Assembly (NCBI RefSeq): GCF_001280595.1
Contig: NZ_LITU01000070.1
Location: forward strand, 357,649 to 402,233
Direction of reading: 5' to 3'
Length of the DNA stretch: 44,585 nucleotides
DNA from: Paenibacillus xylanivorans
Lineage (GTDB): Bacteria > Bacillota > Bacilli > Paenibacillales > Paenibacillaceae
How positions within the stretch are numbered: the first letter of the stretch is position 1; each line of letters begins with the position of its first letter. A program made the translations under genes and the position numbers. Positions 7,847 through 17,080 of the stretch are shown here, in pieces. The notes beneath the pieces were generated by a model. That model was given only the letters and a program-made list of their open reading frames with translations, searched no databases and was not told the origin of the DNA.

Positions 7847-9289
7847 ATGAAATCTTTTCTGGATGAACAATTTTTGCTGCATAATGAAACGGCGATCAAG
7901 TTATATGAGGATTTTGCGAAAGACATGCCGATTATTGACTATCATTGCCATCTCAGTCCACAGGAAATCTACGAGAACAAAACATTCGGTAATATTACAG
8001 AGGCCTGGTTATACGGCGATCACTATAAATGGCGGCTGATGCGCGCAAACGGAATTGAGGAGCAGTACATTACGGGTGGAGAAGGCGTAACGGATTACGA
8101 TCGTTTTCTGGCGTATGCCAAAACCGTGCCAATGATGATTGGTAACCCGCTGTACGCGTGGTCTCATCTGGAATTACAGCGTTATTTCGGTGTCTATGAA
8201 GTGTTGAATGAGGCGAGCGCCCCGGCCATCTGGGAAAAAGTAAAGGCGAAGCTGAACAGTGACGGATTCGGTGCACGTGATCTGATTACCAAATCCAAGG
8301 TCACCGTGGTATGCACAACCGATGATCCTTGTGATTCTCTGGAATATCACTTGAAAATTCAGGAGATTGAAGGATTCGATACAGCCGTACTGCCTTCTTT
8401 CCGTCCGGATAAAGGGTTGGAATTGAACCGTGATACCTTCTCGGAATGGGTGGGCAAACTATCACAGGCAGCTGGAACGGCCATTTCCGATTATGATTCA
8501 TTCCTTGCTGCACTTGAATCCCGGGTGGAGTTCTTCCATTCTGTAGGTGGCAGAGTATCGGATCATGCACTGGATTATGTACCTTTCGGTGTGGCTACAC
8601 GGGAGGAGGCAGGGGCTATATTTGCGAAGGCTCTCGCTGGGCAGAAGGTTAGCCGTGAGGAAGAGGACAAGTACAAGACGGTAACGTTGACTTTCCTCGG
8701 CAAACTGTACGCCGATCGTGGCTGGGTGATGCAGTTCCATATTAATGCTGCCCGCAACAATAACAGTCGGATGTTCGCCCAGCTTGGTCCGGATACCGGA
8801 TATGATGCGGTGAATGATACACCGCTTTCCTCGGCAGTCATCGGCCTGCTGGATGCACTTGATCAGGAGCAGGCGTTACCGAAAACAATCCTGTATTCCT
8901 TGAATCCCCGGGACAATGAAGTGCTCGCAGCGATTATTGGCAGCTTCCAGGGTGGCGGCATTCCAGGCAAAATCCAGCTTGGTGCAGCCTGGTGGTTTAA
9001 CGATACGAAGGACGGCATGCTCGCTCAAATGAAGGCGCTGGCGAATGTCGGTCTGATTAGCCGTTTTGTCGGTATGCTGACCGATTCCCGCAGTTTCCTC
9101 TCCTACACAAGACATGAGTATTTCCGCCGTCTGGTCTGCAATCTCATCGGTGAATGGGCCGAACAGGGTGAGGTACCACATGATATGGAACTGCTCGGAC
9201 AGATCGTTCAAGGCATTGCCTACAACAATGCGAAGGAGTATTTCCCTTTTGCATCCGCACTGAAAACGGTCTCTGCTTCGCAGTCCTGA
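7847..9289 (+). CDS. uxaC: Uronate isomerase (glucuronate/galacturonate isomerase)
   Basis: The 480-residue protein has the UxaC start FLDEQFLLHNETAIKLY, and metal-binding His33 and His35 in IIDYHCHLSP, followed by ENKTFGNITEAWLYGDHYKWRLMRANG, a family hallmark; near the C-terminus it has LTDSRSFLSYTRHEYFRRL. Length matches the family (about 470). UxaC converts glucuronate to fructuronate and galacturonate to tagaturonate in the cytoplasm, the first step of hexuronate use. Its usual partners (uxaA, uxaB, uxuA, exuT, kdgK/kdgA) are not in this window, so it acts here as an orphan gene. The GAGCGTGCGAGGCGA ribosome region precedes ATG 7847. Control by the cre box at 7737 is predicted. Confidence 0.95.
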   Translation: MKSFLDEQFLLHNETAIKLYEDFAKDMPIIDYHCHLSPQEIYENKTFGNITEAWLYGDHYKWRLMRANGIEEQYITGGEGVTDYDRFLAYAKTVPMMIGNPLYAWSHLELQRYFGVYEVLNEASAPAIWEKVKAKLNSDGFGARDLITKSKVTVVCTTDDPCDSLEYHLKIQEIEGFDTAVLPSFRPDKGLELNRDTFSEWVGKLSQAAGTAISDYDSFLAALESRVEFFHSVGGRVSDHALDYVPFGVATREEAGAIFAKALAGQKVSREEEDKYKTVTLTFLGKLYADRGWVMQFHINAARNNNSRMFAQLGPDTGYDAVNDTPLSSAVIGLLDALDQEQALPKTILYSLNPRDNEVLAAIIGSFQGGGIPGKIQLGAAWWFNDTKDGMLAQMKALANVGLISRFVGMLTDSRSFLSYTRHEYFRRLVCNLIGEWAEQGEVPHDMELLGQIVQGIAYNNAKEYFPFASALKTVSASQS

Positions 9290-9348
9290 TCCGGTAAAAT
9301 AAACGTCTTTCTCGACTCATATAACCCGTCTCTTTCGGGTAATAAAAT

Positions 9349-9406
9349 GCTCCCCTAATGTATTCGGGTTAAATTATCAACCTGACGACTTGAAGGGAGC
9401 TTCTTT
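9349..9406. terminator. Possible two-way terminator between uxaC and the response regulator
   Basis: GCTCCC (9349-9354) and GGGAGC (9395-9400) enclose a smaller GGTT/AACC stem, with T-rich sequence beyond each arm (TTCTTT on +, ATTTTATT on -). The long loop makes it uncertain. Confidence 0.4.
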
Positions 9407-9435
9407 CATGTGGGTCCATACCATTTATCTCATAT

Positions 9436-10572
9436 CTATTCCAGTTCGGACAACAGCTGGGCATATAGAGCAGACACTTCAGCAGAAGGGCCTGTACCGA
9501 TTTCCTGAAGCAACTGATTCGCAAAATGCGCGTACTGCTCGATCAGCGCCTCTCTGTTCTTCTGTGTAGTTAACGCCTGCATGAGCAGCATTAATGCTTC
9601 CTCGTCCAATTCGTTGCGAGAGAGGAGCTTCTTGAGTAAAAGGGTGGCTGAGCTGATGTCGCGTACTCTCAGCAGGGCCTGACATAATCGACGGGATAAC
9701 GCGGTATACATGATCGACAATCGCTCGATCTCACTCCAGGCCCAGGTATAGACATTATCCCCGAATAAATCGCCCACATATAATTGCTCCAGTGTTCGCG
9801 CCTGTTCGATGTCCTCCTCAGATTGAATGACAGAAAGCATCTTACAACCCTCTTCAAAACGAAGGAAATCTACGGTGATATCCGTCAAATTCAGAGCGTA
9901 ATGGTTGTTGTCCGTGTGAAGTACTTGTTTCAATCCGTACGCATCCAGCAGTTTACGTAGTTGATAGACCGTCGTATTGAGATAGACCTCCGCATTTTTC
10001 TGCGGCATGCTTCCAAAAATATCTTCAATCAGTCGTGCCCTGGACACCAGCCGGCCTTTATGAATGAGCAGATACGCGAAAAGTTCTGCGCTTTTGCTGG
10101 ATTTCCATTTGGTTTTGATTCCTTGGGGACTCTGAATTTCAATTCTCCCCAGTCCATTGAATTCGACAGACTGAGCCTGTGACACCTCCGTGGTCTCAGC
10201 TACCTGGCTTTTACGCCATTCCTCAAGGGCCCGGTGAACAGTCTGCTGAAGTCTATTCTGATCCACAGGTTTAATCATATAGTCAAAGGCGAAGACATCA
10301 AAAGCAGATAAGGCATATTCCTTGTGAGAGGTGATAAAGACGATTCGTGTCTGTTTTCCCAGCTTTCGCAGCCCCTCTGCAAATTCGAGTCCGCTCTCCC
10401 TAGGCATGTTGATATCTACAAAAATCAAGTCTACCTCATGATCGGCCATATATGCTGTTGCGGCCGTGGTATCCAGAAATGCGCCCACAATCTGGACTTT
10501 CCCGATCTTGGCCAGCATTTTTTTCATAATAAGATGCATGGCTTTCTCATCATCCACCAGAATGACTTTCAT
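9436..10572 (-). CDS. Response regulator with SARP-like (winged-helix + BTAD) output
   Basis: The 378-residue protein has a receiver domain at residues 1-120 (acidic pair Asp7/Asp8, phosphoacceptor Asp53 in IFVDINMP, switch Thr in FITSH, Lys in IKPVD). An OmpR-like winged-helix DNA-binding domain follows at about 140-230 (FAYLLIHKGRLVSRARLIEDIF, NTTVYQLRKLLD), then a helical bacterial transcriptional activation domain (about 240-375). This REC-wHTH-BTAD order resembles the SARP regulators of actinobacteria joined to a receiver and is known in Bacillota. It should be phosphorylated by the adjacent kinase, with which its ATG overlaps the kinase stop (ATGA), implying translational coupling. Target genes are unknown; the upstream SLH lipoprotein is one candidate. 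Confidence 0.87.
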   Translation of the reverse strand: MKVILVDDEKAMHLIMKKMLAKIGKVQIVGAFLDTTAATAYMADHEVDLIFVDINMPRESGLEFAEGLRKLGKQTRIVFITSHKEYALSAFDVFAFDYMIKPVDQNRLQQTVHRALEEWRKSQVAETTEVSQAQSVEFNGLGRIEIQSPQGIKTKWKSSKSAELFAYLLIHKGRLVSRARLIEDIFGSMPQKNAEVYLNTTVYQLRKLLDAYGLKQVLHTDNNHYALNLTDITVDFLRFEEGCKMLSVIQSEEDIEQARTLEQLYVGDLFGDNVYTWAWSEIERLSIMYTALSRRLCQALLRVRDISSATLLLKKLLSRNELDEEALMLLMQALTTQKNREALIEQYAHFANQLLQEIGTGPSAEVSALYAQLLSELE

Positions 10573-12377
10573 GCGCCAATCCCCGCCTTCATAGAGAATA
10601 GTGGCTGTGCTGTTGAGGGTTCAGGAGGAACCGGAACGGAAAAGTAGAAATTGCTGCCCTGTGAGAGTTTGCTGTCAAACCAGATCTCGCCACCGTTCAA
10701 GCGCACGAACTCTCTGCACAGATTCAATCCAAACCCGATCCCTCGTTCTCCAGCTGTACCTGTGGCTGACATCGGATACTCGTCCTGTAGAAGAGATCGG
10801 GCTTGTTCGTCCGAGATGCCTTTCCCTGTATCGCTGACCGATATCACAATATGCTGATCCACCCGTTCAGCGTGTAATGTAATTTGCCCTCCCGAATTGG
10901 TGAATTTGATACTGTTGGATAACAGGTTTCGAAGGATTAGATCGAGCATATCCTTGTCTGCATAAACGGAGATCCTCGACGAAATGTTTGAAATGATCTG
11001 AATCTGCTTATTTTCACTGCGCAAGCGAAGCAGACGAATGCTCGCTTCAACGGAATGGGTCAGGTTCCGCTCCACTGGATGAAAGACCTGGCCTCCGCCC
11101 TGACTGCGAAACCATTCGAGCAGTCCTTCCACCAAAGCGAACGTATTCTGGATCTGTTGCCTCATCTCCTGAACAATCTCCTCCGAATCCCCGCCGAAGT
11201 CCTGTATTTCTTCTTCGAGCAAATCCATCAGATTGACAAGAACGGCAATGGGATCACGAATATCATGGGCGACCACACTGAACATTCTGTCCTTGAATGT
11301 GTTCAATTCAGTTAGTTGTCTGGCATTATCCCGAAGCTTATCCTCTGCCCGGATGGCTTCAGTCACATCGCTGATCAACAGCATTCTGCCGATGGGTTTC
11401 CCGCCGCGGTGGGTTACCAGAGAAAAATGCACATTATAAAACTTGTTACTTTGCCCGCCGGATAGCTGAACTTTGCTGGCAAAAGAGGGTTGCTCAATCA
11501 ATTTCTCCAGTAGCAGTGGGTAATCAGCAAGGACAAGACTTGCAGGCTGACCAATATTTTTGGGGTGAAGCCCCTCAATAACTCCACGTGCAGAGCGATT
11601 GAAGCTGGTTAATACGTGGTCCAGATCAAAGACAATGACAGCATCCTGCATGGACTCGAACACCTTTTGCCAAGCCAGTGGAGCCAAACGAAGCATGTTG
11701 AATTGAAAGATTCCCCACATATAGAAGACACCCGAGATGATAAAGCCGAAAGGTGAGATATCGATGGGTGAATGGAGCACGCCACTTAAGTAAACAAGAG
11801 AAAAACCGAATGGCCCCCAGGAGCCAATTATCATCAGTGCGATTTGCTTTTTCATGCGTGGTATAGCACGGCGGAACATCTGTATAAGGAAGAAAACACC
11901 AATAAAAAACAGCGTGTAGGAGAACAGGACATGAACCTGATATAAGGGCCCTTTCTCAAAAGAGAACAGAGGGAAACCTGCGGAGTTATCGATCATCATA
12001 CTCTTGTAGTACAGGTGGTGCCACTCATTGGTAATATGTGCGATAAACGTAAAGAGAGGTACAATTAGCAGCAATATAACGTTACGCTTACGTACCCATG
12101 CTTCTCGGCCCGTATATTGCAGGACCATGAGAAAGAAAAAGACGGGGCCGAGCAGGATGCCGATATATTCGATTCGAAGCCAGAATCGGATATGGTCCAG
12201 ATTCCCGCTAACGATTTCAAACGCGTATCCGAATGTATAAAAGGAACTGACAAACATCCCGAGGCCGTAACTAACGGCAATGGGCAGGTTCCTTCTTTTG
12301 TAGGAGAGGTAAGCCAACATTAAAGAACAGCAGGTTGCAGCCATCAGCAGTGCAGATAAGTACAGATTATAGTTCAT
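10569..12377 (-). CDS. Membrane sensor histidine kinase (7TM-PAS-HisKA-HATPase)
   Basis: The 602-residue protein begins with seven predicted membrane helices (about residues 5-228) of the histidine-kinase 7TM type. A PAS domain follows (about 238-345, beginning MQDAVIVFDLDHVLTSFN), then the dimerisation domain with His371 in VVAHDIRDP. The ATPase domain carries the N box (LRNLLSNSIKF), G1 box (SDTGKGI) and G2 box (GIGFGLNL). It should sense a signal in or near the membrane and phosphorylate the downstream regulator encoded with a 4-base overlap. The ATG at 12377 follows AAAGGCGG at 8 bases; an upstream ATG at 12413 would embed that site. The signal is unknown. Confidence 0.9.
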   Translation of the reverse strand: MNYNLYLSALLMAATCCSLMLAYLSYKRRNLPIAVSYGLGMFVSSFYTFGYAFEIVSGNLDHIRFWLRIEYIGILLGPVFFFLMVLQYTGREAWVRKRNVILLLIVPLFTFIAHITNEWHHLYYKSMMIDNSAGFPLFSFEKGPLYQVHVLFSYTLFFIGVFFLIQMFRRAIPRMKKQIALMIIGSWGPFGFSLVYLSGVLHSPIDISPFGFIISGVFYMWGIFQFNMLRLAPLAWQKVFESMQDAVIVFDLDHVLTSFNRSARGVIEGLHPKNIGQPASLVLADYPLLLEKLIEQPSFASKVQLSGGQSNKFYNVHFSLVTHRGGKPIGRMLLISDVTEAIRAEDKLRDNARQLTELNTFKDRMFSVVAHDIRDPIAVLVNLMDLLEEEIQDFGGDSEEIVQEMRQQIQNTFALVEGLLEWFRSQGGGQVFHPVERNLTHSVEASIRLLRLRSENKQIQIISNISSRISVYADKDMLDLILRNLLSNSIKFTNSGGQITLHAERVDQHIVISVSDTGKGISDEQARSLLQDEYPMSATGTAGERGIGFGLNLCREFVRLNGGEIWFDSKLSQGSNFYFSVPVPPEPSTAQPLFSMKAGIGA

Positions 12378-12490
12378 AGATGAGCCGCCTTTAATCAAGT
12401 CATATTCTTGCATAATATGCTTCCAATTTTATCAGAAAGAGAGTCAAAAACATATGTGTTTGAAAGGGGCATTTAAATTTTATTTGTTTG

Positions 12491-12525
12491 AAAAAAGCCC
12501 GCTCTGCCTTCGAGAGGCCGAGCGG
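12491..12525 (-). terminator. Rho-independent terminator of the SLH lipoprotein gene
   Basis: On the minus strand CCGCTC pairs with GAGCGG, with GCC/GGC inside, followed by six Ts. It lies 19 bases past the SLH lipoprotein stop and separates that gene from the kinase/regulator pair. Confidence 0.85.
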
Positions 12526-12543
12526 ACTGATGTGATTCTAGAC

Positions 12544-14538
12544 TTATTGGATCGAGTCCAATAGTGTACCAAGCTCGGGGGTGGATTGGAGCACTCGCAG
12601 CACAATCGTCAGTGCTTCAGCACGGGAGGCTGAGTTCGAGGGATGGAACTCTCCTTTTCCGTCTCCTGTGATGATTCCGGCTGCAGCAGCCTGCTGAAGT
12701 TGCTCTTTATTCCAGGTCTGTTCAAGGTCCGTGAAGACAGGGGCTTCCGTCGTGATTACATTCGTCAGATCCATAATGCGGGAAATGATGGCGATCATCT
12801 CGGAACGCTTAATCTCCTGGTTTGGCTTAAATGTTCCGTCGGGGTAGCCCGACAACACGCCCTTACCTTGCAGGGAACGAATGGAAGCTTCCGCCCAGTG
12901 ACCGGACACATCACTCATTGCACTGCCTTGGCTGCTGGACAGATCAAATACTTTGGCGATCAGCGTTGCAAACTCGGCACGTGTGATGCTGGCGTTCGGG
13001 TGGAAGGAGCCATCGGCATACCCTGTTACGACTCCCAGCTTCAAGAAGGTATTCACTGTCGTTGCAGCCCAGTGTGTGCTTGTATCCGATAATTGTACAG
13101 CGGGACTGGACTGTGCTGCTTTAATTTTTTGGTTGAGGCTCGTCATAAGGTTATCCAAATTCACGACCTGCTCGTTGAATTTCGGCCCTGGTACAACGGT
13201 TGGTGTGGTAGTTGGCTCGGGAGTCGGCTCTGGCTTTACGACAGGTGTTGGTGCTGGTGTTGGGGTGGTGGTCGGCGTTGAGCTTGAACCGCCACCTGAA
13301 CTACCTCCAGTACCTCCACCTGAGTTGCCTCCGGTACCACCATTGTTGATCGCGGTGATCTCAACGGTTTTGGTTCCGGACACGCCTGAAAGATCTGCTG
13401 CTTTGGCTTGAACCAGAACGGTTCCTGCGGAAGTTCCAGTCAGTACTCCGTTCGTATCAATGGTCGCTTTGCCTGTTCCGTTCTGTACTGTCCATACAAT
13501 CGAACGATTGGTAGCATCGGCTGGCAGAATACTTGCAGTAAGCGGAGTAGATTGGCCCGCTTGAACGGAATTGCTTCCACTCACCGCAATGGAATTCACC
13601 AGAATGGGAATTGGCGTGATCGTGACTCGAACACTGCCAACGACTCCGCTACCATCTGTTGCAGTAGCCTGTACCAAGACGGTTCCCAGATCTCCGGCGG
13701 TAAGCAAACCTGTCGTAGCGTCAATGGTTGCTGTTCCTGTCTCGTTAATTACAGACCAGGTTACGGTAGGGTTAATCGCGTCTAATGGCATAATTTCAGC
13801 ATTCAAAGTCATGGTTTCACCTGTTTGAAGCGAATAGACTTCGTTAGGACTAGTTACTTTCACATCGGTTACTATGGATAACAAATTATCGGTAAGTAAA
13901 GTCGAGCCGGAGTATACGCTAATAGGCTTTGTAATGGGTACCGATTTGATTGCAAAAGTCACAAGTCCTCCACCCTGTGTAAAGTATGAATATCCATTTT
14001 TAACTGATTGATCACCATAGACGTTCAGGCTATGAAACTCCAGGTTTGGATCGTCTCCATGCATGAAGATTTCGGTTTGGTTGTTAACGAGTTGATTTTG
14101 ATTATCGTATACAGCCACCGTATAACTTAGATATCCTGGATAGTTGGGAGACGCCTCGGGTGCTTTAGTTAGCTTAACATGATCTGCGGCAGTTGCTGGT
14201 TTGGTATTTGGAATGTTCACAAGTTGAATTCGGTTACCATCTGCATTACCGGAAGGGTAACCAGTCTGAGGAACCCAAGCTATTCCATCCGCTTGAGCAT
14301 ATCCCCCAACGATCTTTTTATCAATATCCATCATAGTTTCTATACTGCTGTTATCTCCGATATCTGGAACCTGTACAACTTCTCCAGTTGAATATCGGAA
14401 GAATAGCTGGGTACCTTCACTCGGTTTTCCAGTGGGATATTCAACTACGATGGAGCTTCTGTTGGTTACACAGCCGCTTAGCAAGGCGGCAAACAAAGCC
14501 AGCACCAAGCCTGTTTTTCCTATTGTAAATCTGTTCAT
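12544..14538 (-). CDS. SLH-domain lipoprotein with two Ig-like domains
   Basis: This 664-residue surface protein has a lipoprotein signal (ALLSGC, Cys23), an N-terminal region of about 200 residues that I do not recognise, two bacterial Ig-like Big_2 repeats (about 225-312 and 315-400; both with GTATIDATTG/GKATIDTNG and TVLVQA phrases), a Gly/Ser then Pro/Thr/Glu linker (about 400-450), and three C-terminal SLH modules (DTSTHWAATTV, DVSGHWAEASI, DLEQTWNKEQL; each followed by a GY.DG.F.P or equivalent). SLH triplets bind pyruvylated secondary cell-wall polymer. Lipid anchor plus SLH anchor predicts a protein that spans from membrane to wall. The third module is divergent (GDGKGEFHP). The ribosome site is GAAGG before ATG 14538. 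Function is unknown; it may be part of the neighbouring signalling system. Confidence 0.9.
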   Translation of the reverse strand: MNRFTIGKTGLVLALFAALLSGCVTNRSSIVVEYPTGKPSEGTQLFFRYSTGEVVQVPDIGDNSSIETMMDIDKKIVGGYAQADGIAWVPQTGYPSGNADGNRIQLVNIPNTKPATAADHVKLTKAPEASPNYPGYLSYTVAVYDNQNQLVNNQTEIFMHGDDPNLEFHSLNVYGDQSVKNGYSYFTQGGGLVTFAIKSVPITKPISVYSGSTLLTDNLLSIVTDVKVTSPNEVYSLQTGETMTLNAEIMPLDAINPTVTWSVINETGTATIDATTGLLTAGDLGTVLVQATATDGSGVVGSVRVTITPIPILVNSIAVSGSNSVQAGQSTPLTASILPADATNRSIVWTVQNGTGKATIDTNGVLTGTSAGTVLVQAKAADLSGVSGTKTVEITAINNGGTGGNSGGGTGGSSGGGSSSTPTTTPTPAPTPVVKPEPTPEPTTTPTVVPGPKFNEQVVNLDNLMTSLNQKIKAAQSSPAVQLSDTSTHWAATTVNTFLKLGVVTGYADGSFHPNASITRAEFATLIAKVFDLSSSQGSAMSDVSGHWAEASIRSLQGKGVLSGYPDGTFKPNQEIKRSEMIAIISRIMDLTNVITTEAPVFTDLEQTWNKEQLQQAAAAGIITGDGKGEFHPSNSASRAEALTIVLRVLQSTPELGTLLDSIQ

Positions 14539-14593
14539 TTAGAACCTTCATCTCCTTCAAATTGTGACTAATTGCTTTTAAAACAAGTATATC

Positions 14594-14610
14594 TGCCGCC
14601 AATGACGGCA
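14594..14610. promoter_or_regulatory. Dyad upstream of the SLH lipoprotein gene
   Basis: TGCCG-N7-CGGCA forms a 17-bp dyad directly upstream of a TATACT-like -10 (minus strand, complement of 14588-14593). It could be an operator; no regulator is assigned. Confidence 0.35.
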
Positions 14611-14681
14611 AAATGACAAACCCATTACCCCAAGCCAATGTAGGCTCTTGGGGGTGTTTAATTTACCTGTGAATTTGCTGT

Positions 14682-14710
14682 TTGACATTCAACTTTCGCA
14701 GGAATATACT
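14682..14710 (+). promoter_or_regulatory. Strong sigma-A promoter of the MarR-ABC exporter operon
   Basis: TTGACA (14682-14687), 17 bases, TATACT (14705-14710): nearly consensus. AT-rich repeats TAATTAATTGATT and TATTTAATTGGAATA lie just downstream and could be where the MarR protein binds to repress its own operon. Confidence 0.82.
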
Positions 14711-14813
14711 TAGTACACCTAATTAATTGATTGGCTATTTAATTGGAATACTATTTAATAGATATCCTATGATGTTGGGTCTCTATGGAATGATAATAAA
14801 GGGGGGGACATCG

Positions 14814-15356
14814 ATGACTGGTATAAATCCGGTCGCCCAGAAAGTTTTATACTCCATCATGCAGTTTAGTAAAGGCAAATGGAGGCAGCATAAACCTCAT
14901 GGGCGCAATCATAATGAAATTATGGTACTGGGCAGTTTGCTTCATGGCATGCATCCGGGAGAACGGTTGAACTGGAAGGACAATCCGCCTGATTTCAATG
15001 ACACAATCCAATCGAATCATCCAGGATTGAAAGTCTCGGAAATTAGTGCTTTATTGCGCGTGAAATCTCCGACGATTACGCCTGTCATTCGTGGGCTTGA
15101 GGACGAGGGACTGGTTAAGCGAACCATGGACCCGGAGGATCGCCGCGCAGTTCGGATTACGATTACTGAAGCAGGCCGTGAAATTATTCGGGCGGCTCAT
15201 CAGGAGCGCATGGAGATTTTCAATAAGCTTGTTGAGCATCTGGGTGAGGAAGACAGTCTTCAATTAGCAGAGTTGTTAACCAAGGTGTACACCTTTTTTG
15301 ATACACGAGTTTCTCAACAGACAGATACGTCTACAGAAGGAGATGATAAGCCATGA
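14814..15356 (+). CDS. MarR-family transcriptional regulator
   Basis: The 180-residue protein has a central winged helix-turn-helix: LKVSEISALLRVKSPTITPVIRGLEDEGLVKR, then the wing with the family signature DPEDRRAVRITITEAGRE, and flanking helices for dimerisation. A roughly 20-residue insertion (HGMHPGERLNWKDNPPDFND) before the helix-turn-helix is longer than in typical MarR proteins. AAAGGGGGGACATCG precedes ATG 14814; the frame is open further upstream without a ribosome site. Its last bases overlap the first exporter gene (ATGA), so the regulator and pump are made together. The usual arrangement is a repressor released by a drug or other ligand that the pump then exports; the ligand is unknown. 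Confidence 0.9.
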   Translation: MTGINPVAQKVLYSIMQFSKGKWRQHKPHGRNHNEIMVLGSLLHGMHPGERLNWKDNPPDFNDTIQSNHPGLKVSEISALLRVKSPTITPVIRGLEDEGLVKRTMDPEDRRAVRITITEAGREIIRAAHQERMEIFNKLVEHLGEEDSLQLAELLTKVYTFFDTRVSQQTDTSTEGDDKP

Positions 15357-17080
15357 TGAAACTGTTTCGCATGCTTAAGCCATACCGAATCCCCATTTTC
15401 TTCATATTGGGTCTGGTGCTGTTACAGTCGTTAGCTGAACTGTATTTGCCGACCCTGATGGCGGATATCGTGAATGACGGCATAGTAAAAGGGAATGTTC
15501 CTTATATCTGGCAGATTGGTGGCTGGATGCTGGTAATTGCTATAGCAGGCACAGCTTGTTCCGTAACTGCCAGTTACCTTTCTTCCCGCACAGCGGGTGG
15601 ATTTGCCAAAAAACTGCGCAGCAGAGTGTTCCGCCATGTGGAGAACTTTTCGCTGCAGGAATTTGATAAATTGGGTACAGCCTCGCTGATTACCCGTACT
15701 ACAAATGATATTACGCAGGTTCAGAACGTATTAACGATGATGCTGCGCATGATGGTTATGGCTCCGATGATGTGTATCGGTGGTATCTTCATGGCGGTAT
15801 CCCAGGATGCCAAATTATCAACCATCTTCCTGGTTGTCTTGCCTGTGCTGGCGGGAGCCATTGCACTGATTGGTGCGAAGGGTCTGCCTTTGTTCAAACA
15901 AATTCAGAAAAAGCTGGACCGACTCAACCTGGTCCTGCGTGAGCAATTAACAGGGATTCGTGTGGTTCGTGCCTTTAATCGTGGGGAGCATGAACGTGCC
16001 CGATTTAACGGAGCCAATACGGATCTGCGAGACGTTTCCATTAAAGTGAATGTGCTCATGGCGACATTAATGCCTGTCATGATGCTGGTCATGAACTTTT
16101 CGATGATTGCCATCCTTTATTTTGGTGGACAGCGTATCGACAGCGGAAATATGAATATTGGTTCACTGATTGCGTTTATTCAGTATGCGATGCAGATCAT
16201 GTTCTCTCTCATTATGGTCTCCATTATCTTTGTCATGATTCCAAGAGCTTCGGCTTCAGCAGAGCGGATCAACGAAGTATTGGATATGCAGCCGGATCTG
16301 AGCAACCCTGAGCAGCCTCGCAGCATGAGTGCATTGCAAGGTACGATCGAGTTCGATAACGTGACATTCCGTTATCCGGGTGCGGAAAATGCTGCGTTGT
16401 CAGGTATTTCATTTACGGCACGCCCAGGTGAGACCACAGCCATTATTGGGGGTACGGGCTCAGGGAAATCTACATTGCTCAGTCTCATTCCACGTTTCTA
16501 TGATGTAACGGAGGGCAGTGTACGGTTGAATGGAACAGATGTCCGTGAGCTTCGGCAGGAAGATCTGCGGGCCAAAATCGGGTTTGTTCCGCAAAAGGCG
16601 GTCCTTTTCACCGGAACAATTGCGGAGAATATCCGCCACGGGAAGGATGACGCCACGATGGAGGAAATTGTTCGAGCCGCTCAAACGGCCCAAGCAGAGA
16701 ACTTTATTACGGAAATGAAGGACGGTTACGACAGCATCATTGCGCAGGGAGGCAACAACGTATCTGGTGGACAGAAGCAGCGTTTGTCCATTGCACGCGC
16801 ATTGGTACGCCGTCCGGAAGTATATATTTTTGACGACAGCTTCTCGGCTCTCGATTTCAAAACCGATGCCAAACTTCGTGCTGCCATGAAGTCCGAAACG
16901 ACTGAAGCAGCAGTGCTTATTGTGGCTCAGCGCGTAAGTACGGTTATGGATGCGGATCGCATTCTGGTTATGGATGAGGGACGGATTGTCGGTTCAGGAA
17001 CACATAAAGAGCTGCTGGAGCACAATGAAGTGTATCGCGAGATTGTATCCTCCCAGCTGACAGAGGAGGAGATCGCATGA
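15353..17080 (+). CDS. Heterodimeric ABC multidrug exporter, degenerate-site subunit
   Basis: The 575-residue half-transporter has six membrane helices (about residues 15-300) and a nucleotide-binding domain from about 330. Motifs: Walker A GGTGSGKST (366-374), signature VSGGQ, Walker B YIFDDSFSALD. The residue after the Walker B Asp494 is Asp495 instead of the catalytic Glu, and the switch His is Gln526 (VAQRVSTV). Those changes mark the non-hydrolysing site contributed by one subunit of asymmetric exporters such as TM287/288 and BmrCD. Its length and gene order resemble B. subtilis YfiB/YfiC. It overlaps the MarR gene by four bases and the partner gene by four bases (ATGA), pointing to equal expression. 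Confidence 0.92.
   Translation: MMKLFRMLKPYRIPIFFILGLVLLQSLAELYLPTLMADIVNDGIVKGNVPYIWQIGGWMLVIAIAGTACSVTASYLSSRTAGGFAKKLRSRVFRHVENFSLQEFDKLGTASLITRTTNDITQVQNVLTMMLRMMVMAPMMCIGGIFMAVSQDAKLSTIFLVVLPVLAGAIALIGAKGLPLFKQIQKKLDRLNLVLREQLTGIRVVRAFNRGEHERARFNGANTDLRDVSIKVNVLMATLMPVMMLVMNFSMIAILYFGGQRIDSGNMNIGSLIAFIQYAMQIMFSLIMVSIIFVMIPRASASAERINEVLDMQPDLSNPEQPRSMSALQGTIEFDNVTFRYPGAENAALSGISFTARPGETTAIIGGTGSGKSTLLSLIPRFYDVTEGSVRLNGTDVRELRQEDLRAKIGFVPQKAVLFTGTIAENIRHGKDDATMEEIVRAAQTAQAENFITEMKDGYDSIIAQGGNNVSGGQKQRLSIARALVRRPEVYIFDDSFSALDFKTDAKLRAAMKSETTEAAVLIVAQRVSTVMDADRILVMDEGRIVGSGTHKELLEHNEVYREIVSSQLTEEEIA

Noticed and set aside
14441..14638. 65-codon minus-strand frame overlapping the start of the SLH lipoprotein gene
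   Set aside because: It covers the lipoprotein promoter and ribosome site in another frame; the lipoprotein signal peptide is the real product.
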